Assembly: GCA_018065295.1 (NCBI GenBank) | Contig: JAGHTQ010000247.1 | Span: forward strand, 1 to 7,130 | DNA: 7,130 bases | Origin: Candidatus Colimonas fimequi | Lineage (GTDB): Bacteria > Bacillota > Clostridia > Peptostreptococcales > Anaerovoracaceae | Direction of reading: 5' to 3' | In this document: piece after piece, positions 1 through 5,956 of the stretch | Layout: every line of letters begins with the position of its first letter | Numbering within the stretch: position 1 is the stretch's first letter | The notes under the pieces: model-generated | Told to the model about the DNA's origin: nothing | Databases searched by the model: none | Seen by the model: the letters and a program-made list of their open reading frames with translations, nothing else | Translations under genes and position numbers: made by a program

Positions 1-120
1 GTTACCACAGTATGTCAGCGCGTCTAAACAAACGATGTCATAGTCTGGATGAGCATCCAGCATATGAAATACGAAATTAGCCCCAATAAATCCTGCTCCT
101 CCAGTTACTAAAATTTTCAT
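1..120 (-). CDS. rmlB: dTDP-glucose 4,6-dehydratase RmlB, N-terminal 40 codons (gene runs off the left edge)
   Basis: Reverse translation of this stretch gives an open 40-residue start beginning MKILVTGGAGFIGANF. It carries the Rossmann dinucleotide motif GGAGFIG (residues 7-13), then HPDYDIVCLD with the ribose-binding Asp at residue 33, then LTYCGN. The HPDY..V.LD.LTY.GN pattern is specific to RmlB/RfbB rather than to other short-chain epimerases such as GalE. The enzyme is a cytoplasmic NAD-dependent dehydratase that converts dTDP-glucose to dTDP-4-keto-6-deoxyglucose, the second step towards dTDP-L-rhamnose. The ATG at 120 is 2 nt after the stop of the preceding gene and has an AAAAGGAG site 7 nt upstream. 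It is therefore the next cistron of the same operon and suggests that rmlA/C/D may follow outside the window. Catalytic residues (YxxxK and others) lie outside, so activity cannot be judged here. Confidence 0.9.
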   Translation of the reverse strand, partial: MKILVTGGAGFIGANFVFHMLDAHPDYDIVCLDALTYCGN

Positions 121-122
121 TG

Positions 123-920
123 TTATTCTCCTTTTATCTCCTCATCAATACGACAAACTGTCTTCCACGCATTGGCAGCAATCTTCATGTTAGCACTGCC
201 TTTTTTCTTAAAAGCATCAATGTCATATCTTAACTTCCTTGCTTCTTCAAGCTGGGAGTTAATTGACTCTACGAACTTATCATCACCAAAGAGCATTCTT
301 GAATCAATGTCTTCTTCTACGATTGAATTGTTCATATAGTCTGCTGAATATTTCTTAACTTTATAGTTCTTAATTGTCTTCTCATTAACAGGGACTTCGG
401 GTCCTGCTAAGAGTTTTGTTATTGTTTGATTCTTAAGGGCACCGATGCTACCAGCCTTGCTTAATGCACGTTTATAAAACATTTCCTTTACTGATTGCAT
501 CTTGACCTGTCCTGGTTTAGTGAATCCAACGGCTGAATTCTTAAGAAGTGTCTCCACTGCAGCTTCCTGCTTGCCAGACAAAGACTCGTTTTTATTTCTT
601 GCGATATTAATCTCTACGAATATTCCATGATATTTGTAGTTGTTAAAATCAATAATGTTATATGCTGTTGAATCAAGTCCAACATACCTAACGGTCTGAT
701 CTGGATAATCAGGGTTATCAATCCATGAGTCAATAGCTCTGTTCTCTGAAGTTGATGACTTAACGACCTCAATAAACTTCTTGCAGTCAGCACTTGTCAT
801 AACAACTCCACTTCCCATTGGGACTGGACCCCATGCCAGATTAAATTTCAGTTTATTGGTTTCACAGATACTGCTGAATTCATCCAGGAGAATCTGTGCA
901 TAACTTCTATTGTCACTCAT
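123..920 (-). CDS. LicD-like protein lacking the catalytic Asp motif (probable pseudoenzyme, 265 aa)
   Basis: At first sight this is a hypothetical protein, but its first ~110 residues align with the N-terminal half of the LicD protein encoded just upstream. SSICETNKLKFNLAWG (16-31) matches the LicD segment DKVCQDNDIEYFLAGG. MTSADCKKFIEVV (41-53) matches the family's MPREDYEKFLEI-type helix after the active site. Residues 77-106 align without gaps to the LicD stretch ending HGVQIDIF, here HGIFVEIN with His98 and Glu103. Between residues 31 and 41 the family would have GTLLGAVRHxGFxPWDDDxDI. Here it is only PVPMGSGVV: about 12 residues are missing and all metal-binding Asp are replaced. The family's later YGDYM-type motif is also absent. 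The C-terminal half is Lys-rich, mostly helical in appearance, and unrecognised. There is no signal peptide or membrane segment, so it is probably cytoplasmic. The start is the ATG at 920, which shares one base with the previous stop (TAATG) and has AAAGGGG 8 nt upstream. A role as regulatory or scaffolding partner of LicD is inference. Confidence 0.85.
   Translation of the reverse strand: MSDNRSYAQILLDEFSSICETNKLKFNLAWGPVPMGSGVVMTSADCKKFIEVVKSSTSENRAIDSWIDNPDYPDQTVRYVGLDSTAYNIIDFNNYKYHGIFVEINIARNKNESLSGKQEAAVETLLKNSAVGFTKPGQVKMQSVKEMFYKRALSKAGSIGALKNQTITKLLAGPEVPVNEKTIKNYKVKKYSADYMNNSIVEEDIDSRMLFGDDKFVESINSQLEEARKLRYDIDAFKKKGSANMKIAANAWKTVCRIDEEIKGE
128..135 (-). promoter_or_regulatory. Ribosome binding site of rmlB
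   Basis: The minus strand reads AAAAGGAG, 7 nt before the ATG at 120. It lies within the last codons of the LicD-like gene, which fixes the rmlB start and supports coupled translation. Confidence 0.8.
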
Positions 921-2455
921 TACGCATTCCCCTTTCTCAGTTTCCTGTTAATTTCAAGGTTTACCATGCCATCTCTAGATGTCATGAGTACTTCCTGATA
1001 TATTTCCTCAGCTCTATATCCGTTGCCACGATTAGCTTCGTAATCTGCCGCAATCTTCATAAGTCTTGGTCTATAACCATGAAGTTTAATTGCATTCTCA
1101 ATGAACTTACCAAGCTCATCGGAAGCCTCGCCCTTCATAACCTTCGTAACACTTATGAATTCAAGAAGGTTAACCTGATTAGGATACTTCTTCTCAAGTT
1201 CAATGGCTTCATCAAGATACTTATCTCCTTCATCTAAGAAATATGAGAATCGGATTCTTCTGATGCTTGCAACATCGTCCAGGATTTCTCTTATTCCTTC
1301 GTCTTCACCCTCATAGAATTCATTTATGCCTCTAGCGAAATCCAGGTCACCTTCAATCACTGTCTTGAGAAGAATACTTCTTAATTTCTCATCATCCAGC
1401 TTAACAAGGTGATGCTCCTTAAAGAGTTTCTTCTGCATTCTAACGAATTTATCTATATTGTCATCATCACTAAGAAGTGCTACTGCAATGGCATCCATGT
1501 TCTTAGTGTAATATTTCCTGAATTTCGAATCGTGGAAGAGTCGCTCAATCTTATATGCTTTGTTCTTAGCCTGGACCTGTCTATATTCGTCTAAATCAAT
1601 TTCTGCCTCGATAGCCTTATCGTATACAGCATATGGCACATAATCATTCTGAACGTTATCGTGATCCCAGATATTACTTGCATCTGGAACCATCATCCAA
1701 GTATCTCCATATTCTCCATACATAACATCTGGATATCCAATAGGAATAGGTAACATTTCATTTTCAAATGGAACTCTTACTGCCTCTCTAAAAGCATCAA
1801 TAGGTGCTACAACCCAGTATCCGCCCCATCTTAAATGACAATCATGACACTTGGCAGGGTCTAAGCTAAACAGTTTTTTCTCTAACTCATCAACAACTTT
1901 TTCTCTGCCTTCATTTGCGACACGTGCAAGATAGTGTCTGTACTTTTCCTCCATTTCCGCTGAAACAGGAACCTTAGGGTTAGCAAGAATCATAGTAGGT
2001 GTCTTGATTTCACAGTACACCCAGAAATCTTCTTTATATTCCTTTCTTTCTTCCTTGTCATCAGGAATTGGATCTAACAGAAAGATATCAATCTGAACAC
2101 CGTGGGCACTTCTATCAGATATTCTTGATCTTGAAATCTGAGTAGTTTCATTATCTACAATTCTTATAACTGGATTGTCATAATACTCATCAAATTCATC
2201 ACAAACAAGACCGTATTTCTCAGGAAGACTATCCCTGATAATTTCTTTGTTTGCTTCCCATACAGATGCCTTCATATATAAATCAACGTCGTCATCCCAT
2301 GGCAAGAATCCTTCGTGTCTTACGGCACCAAGAGTAGTTCCACCTGCTAAGAAATACTCAATATCATTATCCTGACAAACCTTGTCAAAGGCCATAACGA
2401 TACCCATAAGTATTCTCTGCGTATTTTTAATATCCTTGTTTTCTGAGATATTCAT
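920..2455 (-). CDS. licD: LicD-family CDP-dependent phosphotransferase with C-terminal helical (TPR-like) tail, 511 aa
   Basis: LicD/fukutin-type nucleotidyltransferase-fold enzymes (PF04991) transfer phosphocholine or phospho-alditol groups from CDP donors to glycans. All family landmarks are visible, numbered from the preferred start: GGTTLGAVRHEGF (38-50), PWDDDVDL with the metal-binding Asp at 54-56 and 58, HGVQIDIFLLD (118-128), and PFENEMLPIPIGY followed by YGDTW (229-253). The transferase part is about 270 residues, the usual family size. A further ~230 residues follow, mainly charged amphipathic helices. The last part (roughly 460-495, RLMKIAADYEANRGNGYRA and on) looks TPR-like. A CHDCH cluster at 203-207 might bind metal, but this is uncertain. 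An upstream TTG at 2482 would add nine residues. ATG 2455 is preferred because AGGAG lies 5 nt before it and only weak sequence precedes the TTG. It overlaps the preceding gene by 29 nt and ends in TAATG with the next. No choline-activation genes (licA/licC) are in view and tagD is, so CDP-glycerol is a possible donor (inference). The symbol is by family only. Confidence 0.88.
   Translation of the reverse strand: MNISENKDIKNTQRILMGIVMAFDKVCQDNDIEYFLAGGTTLGAVRHEGFLPWDDDVDLYMKASVWEANKEIIRDSLPEKYGLVCDEFDEYYDNPVIRIVDNETTQISRSRISDRSAHGVQIDIFLLDPIPDDKEERKEYKEDFWVYCEIKTPTMILANPKVPVSAEMEEKYRHYLARVANEGREKVVDELEKKLFSLDPAKCHDCHLRWGGYWVVAPIDAFREAVRVPFENEMLPIPIGYPDVMYGEYGDTWMMVPDASNIWDHDNVQNDYVPYAVYDKAIEAEIDLDEYRQVQAKNKAYKIERLFHDSKFRKYYTKNMDAIAVALLSDDDNIDKFVRMQKKLFKEHHLVKLDDEKLRSILLKTVIEGDLDFARGINEFYEGEDEGIREILDDVASIRRIRFSYFLDEGDKYLDEAIELEKKYPNQVNLLEFISVTKVMKGEASDELGKFIENAIKLHGYRPRLMKIAADYEANRGNGYRAEEIYQEVLMTSRDGMVNLEINRKLRKGNA
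929..935 (-). promoter_or_regulatory. Ribosome binding site of the LicD-like pseudoenzyme gene
   Basis: The minus strand reads AAAGGGG, 8 nt before the ATG at 920, inside the 3' end of licD. Together with the TAATG stop/start overlap it argues that the downstream gene is a real cistron translated in step with licD. Confidence 0.72.
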
Positions 2456-5400
2456 ATGTTCTCCTGCAATTGTTGTTGTCAATATATTTGAAGTATTCGT
2501 GCCTCATTGATGCTGCACGTTCATCCTCGACGAAGTTTGACTCAACAGTTTTCTTAAGTCCTTCGATAAGATCGCTACTGTTAAAGAATCTTTCGCCGAA
2601 GAGTTCTGAAGTCATATCCATATAACTTCCGTGTGTATTGATATACATATCGTAGTCGAACTGATAGAAGAGAACTGGCTTACCCAGATAGTATACATCC
2701 CAGCAAACACTTGAGTAGTCGGTAATGAGCATTCTGCAATCTCTCATAATTGCATTGAGCGGTGTTGAACCGAATGGCACCAGTTCAATTCTCTTACTGT
2801 CAATTACGAACTCTCCAAGGTAATCTCTGAACTTAGGGTGAATGTAGAATATCATTCTTGCATCGTTCTTCTCGAGAACTTCCTCAAGTCTAGGGTCTGT
2901 GAAAAGTTTCATGTAATTATCATAGTAATCACTGTTCTTAAACTCTTCTGCAGTTCTCTCTTCAAGCCATGAACGCCATGTTGGCATTACGAGAATCAGT
3001 TTATCGTCTTCTCTTGAAGTGTCTTCCAGTACGTCCCATCTTGTGAATCCAAGGACAGGTGCATTCTCTGCGCTATAGCCGAAGTTGTCTACGATAATCT
3101 TCTGTTCATAGTCTGAAGTAGTTGTGAAATGTGTCATTGGACTTGAACCATGTGCACCGAAAATGCCATCAACCTTCTTCAGAGCTGTAACTCCATGCTG
3201 GAGGAACAGAATCTTCTTATTTCTTAATTTTGATGAAATCAGGTTTGGCTTAGGTCTCCAGATATAAAGATGCTTCTTGGAATCTGATCCAACATAAACC
3301 TCTGCAGCCATGGCATATACCATATGCTTAATGCTCATGAACTTGAGCACGTGGCCGCTGTACTTAGCAACCTTATCCCAGTCAGCCGCGCCTTCCTTCA
3401 TAACGTAATAGATATTCTTCTTCTCTGCTTCAGGAAGCTCTTCCATGCAGTACTTGAAGAAGTAATAACCATTATCCTGTGCCATCTGGCAGAATTTCTC
3501 GAACACAAGCCAGTTCTTCTGCTTGCGGATTCTTTTGCCAAAAAGCTTATAAATCGCGAATGCGAAAATCTCCTTAACACGTGTCATGCGACTATCGTAT
3601 GGAGTAAGTTCACGGTGTGTGAACGCCAGCTGTCTCTCGATTGTAATGTGTGGGAAAATAATTTCTTTTCCTAATACGCACTGCTGGCATGTGAATGTAA
3701 GTTTCAGTTTAGCCTTCCTATCAAGATCAAACTTCAGTCTCTCTTCACCATTATCTGTATCAAGCACAACGAACATATCCCAGTAGATACCGTCAAGGTT
3801 AAGGCCCTTCACATTGAGATCAGCTGTGATTACTGGGCTGCCGCCTTCCTGAGAAACTCTGAATTTAAATGAATGTTCGATTGTGTCTATATCACTTCTG
3901 AAGCAAAGGATTACGTCCTTAATTGTGCAATTCTTAAGGCTCTTCTTAAGAGCAGCCTTAACGTGAATGTTAGTTCCAGAAGCTTTTATCTTAAGCACCT
4001 TACCAGCTGATGGGAATGATATACCCTTCCTCTGGCCAGCGATGTTCAGATGTGGGAAACATCTGTCATTATTTCTCTTATTAACAGTCTTCTTAATAGA
4101 CTTGTTAAAACGCATCTGCAGGTCTTCTCCAATAGTACGTGGGATTGACTTGACTGTGAATACGAAGTTAACACCTTCAAGGTAGTTCTCGTACATGTGA
4201 CTGCTCATTTCAGGGTTGAAATTCTTCTTGGCGAAGACAACGATTTCGTTATCTCCGTCCGCTTCAGTCATCACACGATCAAGCTGAGCCTTAGTCTTAA
4301 CGTCCTTAGCATCAACCAGTGTCCATGAACGCTCACGGTTCTTTGAGAAATCCTGAACCTGAATGTCACCAGCCTCACCGTTAAAGAACAGCTTGCAAAG
4401 CTTCACAGCGTTATCAGCTGAATCATACTTGATGAATCTATCAACATAGTCGCTTCCAGCCATGTATGTGCAGTTAACGTATTCCCTATCTGCCAGGCAC
4501 TTAGTCAGTGTCGCGATATCATAAATCTTCTCAAACGGAAGCTCCTTCATATCAAGATACATGCCTCTATCTGCCATGTACTCATCGAAATCGTACATGA
4601 ACAGGATGATTGGCTTGCCTGTAATTGAGTAGTCGAAGAATACACTTGAATAGTCAGTGATAAGCGCATCAGTGCTATTAAGGAACTGGTACTTATCCAC
4701 GCCCTCTGGGAAATTCTCAATGTGCTTGAAATTGCCAAGAGAAATATCATTCTTGATGATTGGGTGGAAGTTAACGTACAGTTTCTGCGTATCGTCAAGG
4801 ACTTCGTCAATGGCACTAAGCATGCCGTTAACCTTGTCAGCATATGAATCAGTCTCGATTTCATAGTTGTTGAGACCACGCCATGTAGGCATATAAGCGA
4901 TTGTGCTGATACCTTCGTTACCCAGCTTCTCACGAATTACCTGATCCATCTGCCTGTCACTGAAGATGCTGTTTCTTGGATAACCGCAAAGGGCCACCTT
5001 ACCAGTATAGAGATCGTTAAGGTTGTAATCTCCCATCATGGCATCCCTAGTGAATTCATTAGGGAACATGAGCATGTCAGCCTGCAGGAAGTTATGCTGC
5101 ACATTGTGCATTGACTCGATGCCCTTCTTGATTCTCTTGCCCAGTGACTTGAGCGGTGTACCATGCCATGTCTGAAGGTATCTCTGACCCTCTCTTCTGA
5201 TGTAGAAGGCAGGGAATGAACTGTTATTAACAAGATACTCTGCAGTTGCCAGCGCCTTGACATACTCATCTGAGTGGATGTGAACCAGCTTAACCTTAAG
5301 TCCAAGTGCTTCTATCTCCTTCTTATGCGCCTGCATATCGCTTGTTGAAAAGAGAATCTCATACTTGCCTTCCTGATCCATCTCAATCAGCGCCTTGCAC

Positions 5401-5558
5401 ATGTAGAGTGGTGAATCAGAGATATCTCTGCCATGAAATGACTCAAAAAGCACAAGATTCTTCTGAATCGGATACTTCTTGCAATATCCTGCGTATTTAT
5501 ATTTGAGCCTTGTGGCTTCTCCCTTGTAATCTCTGATTTTTCTTGTAATTGCGCTCAT
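2427..5558 (-). CDS. Tandem CDP-glycerol glycerophosphotransferase (two TagF/TagB-like domains), 1043 aa
   Basis: Members of this family (PF04464) move glycerol phosphate from CDP-glycerol to a teichoic-acid primer or chain at the inner face of the membrane. Two full copies of the domain are visible. Domain 1 (about 34-395) has FESFHGRDISDSP near its start, WHGTPLKSLG with His132, PTWR (224-227), FHP with His265 and TDYSS (301-305). Domain 2 (about 680-1010) has NWLVFEKF, LQHG with His788, PTWR (859-862), IHP with His907 and TDYSS (946-950). These are the conserved positions shown to matter in characterised TagF, so neither copy looks dead. The linker (about 400-655) is beta-rich in appearance, resembles neither domain, and may be a glycan-binding or spacing module. 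A basic amphipathic stretch (659-682) before domain 2 could sit on the membrane. No signal peptide or clear transmembrane helix is seen. ATG 5558 follows the tagD stop by 2 nt. The nearest purine-rich site, AAGGA, is about 18 nt away, so translation probably depends on coupling. Whether it acts as primase, polymerase or both is unknown. Confidence 0.9.
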   Translation of the reverse strand: MSAITRKIRDYKGEATRLKYKYAGYCKKYPIQKNLVLFESFHGRDISDSPLYMCKALIEMDQEGKYEILFSTSDMQAHKKEIEALGLKVKLVHIHSDEYVKALATAEYLVNNSSFPAFYIRREGQRYLQTWHGTPLKSLGKRIKKGIESMHNVQHNFLQADMLMFPNEFTRDAMMGDYNLNDLYTGKVALCGYPRNSIFSDRQMDQVIREKLGNEGISTIAYMPTWRGLNNYEIETDSYADKVNGMLSAIDEVLDDTQKLYVNFHPIIKNDISLGNFKHIENFPEGVDKYQFLNSTDALITDYSSVFFDYSITGKPIILFMYDFDEYMADRGMYLDMKELPFEKIYDIATLTKCLADREYVNCTYMAGSDYVDRFIKYDSADNAVKLCKLFFNGEAGDIQVQDFSKNRERSWTLVDAKDVKTKAQLDRVMTEADGDNEIVVFAKKNFNPEMSSHMYENYLEGVNFVFTVKSIPRTIGEDLQMRFNKSIKKTVNKRNNDRCFPHLNIAGQRKGISFPSAGKVLKIKASGTNIHVKAALKKSLKNCTIKDVILCFRSDIDTIEHSFKFRVSQEGGSPVITADLNVKGLNLDGIYWDMFVVLDTDNGEERLKFDLDRKAKLKLTFTCQQCVLGKEIIFPHITIERQLAFTHRELTPYDSRMTRVKEIFAFAIYKLFGKRIRKQKNWLVFEKFCQMAQDNGYYFFKYCMEELPEAEKKNIYYVMKEGAADWDKVAKYSGHVLKFMSIKHMVYAMAAEVYVGSDSKKHLYIWRPKPNLISSKLRNKKILFLQHGVTALKKVDGIFGAHGSSPMTHFTTTSDYEQKIIVDNFGYSAENAPVLGFTRWDVLEDTSREDDKLILVMPTWRSWLEERTAEEFKNSDYYDNYMKLFTDPRLEEVLEKNDARMIFYIHPKFRDYLGEFVIDSKRIELVPFGSTPLNAIMRDCRMLITDYSSVCWDVYYLGKPVLFYQFDYDMYINTHGSYMDMTSELFGERFFNSSDLIEGLKKTVESNFVEDERAASMRHEYFKYIDNNNCRRTYEYLRKQGY
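2461..2465 (-). promoter_or_regulatory. Ribosome binding site that decides the licD start
   Basis: The minus strand reads GCAGGAGAACATATG, with AGGAG 5 nt before the ATG at 2455. This favours ATG 2455 over the in-frame TTG at 2482. The site lies inside the last codons of the glycerophosphotransferase gene. Confidence 0.78.
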
Positions 5559-5560
5559 AA

Positions 5561-5953
5561 TTATTTATTGTGAAGGTCCTTCTTAATCTGTGTAGTTGAA
5601 ATTTCTGGTGTTCTTGGCAGGTATACTACTTCGCACTGTTCCTTAAGGAAGTCAAACTTACCTTCCCAGTCATCGCCAATTACGAATGTGTCTACCTTGA
5701 ATTCTTCAACGTCTGTCTTCTTCTGTTCCCATGTTTCTTCTGGGATTACCAGGTCAACGTATCTGATTGCTTCAACAAGACGCTTACGTTCTTCGTATGA
5801 GAAGTAGCACTTCTTCTGCTTCATGTTCCAGTTGAATTCATCTGTTGAAATTGCAACGATGAGATAATCGCCAAGAGCCTTAGCTCTCTGCAGAAGATTA
5901 ACGTGACCATAGTGAAGCAGGTCGAATGTTCCGTATGTAATTACCTTTTTCAT
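5561..5953 (-). CDS. tagD: Glycerol-3-phosphate cytidylyltransferase TagD
   Basis: TagD couples CTP and sn-glycerol 3-phosphate to CDP-glycerol and pyrophosphate in the cytoplasm, supplying the donor for glycerol-phosphate polymers. The 130 residues match the full length of Bacillus TagD (129 aa) and much of its sequence as I recall it. The N-terminal YGTFDLLHYGH contains the nucleotidyltransferase HxGH motif (14-17). AISTDEFN (34-41), SYEERK (52-57), ETWEQKKTD (73-81) and GDDWEGKFDFL (93-103) follow, and the second signature appears as RTPEISTT (114-121), where Bacillus has RTEGISTT. The Arg and the ISTT are kept, so activity is expected. The ATG at 5953 has an excellent AAAGGAGG site 9 nt upstream, located inside the end of the preceding gene. 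The stop is 2 nt before the tandem glycerophosphotransferase, the presumed consumer of its product, which supports a linked function. Confidence 0.97.
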   Translation of the reverse strand: MKKVITYGTFDLLHYGHVNLLQRAKALGDYLIVAISTDEFNWNMKQKKCYFSYEERKRLVEAIRYVDLVIPEETWEQKKTDVEEFKVDTFVIGDDWEGKFDFLKEQCEVVYLPRTPEISTTQIKKDLHNK

Positions 5954-5956
5954 GAG

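Noticed and set aside
896..1237. Plus-strand open frame of 113 codons opposite licD
   Set aside because: It lies fully antisense to a well-supported gene, has no recognisable motif and low-complexity composition. The same holds for the other plus-strand frames at 1409-1594, 3324-3674, 3586-3786, 3967-4185, 4657-4866, 5306-5506 and 6593-6775.
2456..2482. TTG at 2482 as the licD start
   Set aside because: It would add nine residues outside the family homology. The ATG at 2455 has AGGAG at proper spacing, and that site would lie inside the coding sequence if TTG were used.
4547..4933. Minus-strand frame of 128 codons inside the glycerophosphotransferase gene
   Set aside because: It is an out-of-frame shadow of the PTWR-HP-TDYSS coding region, with a Ser/Arg/Leu-rich composition typical of a shifted frame. 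The frames at 5036-5305 and 3398-3580 are rejected for the same reason.
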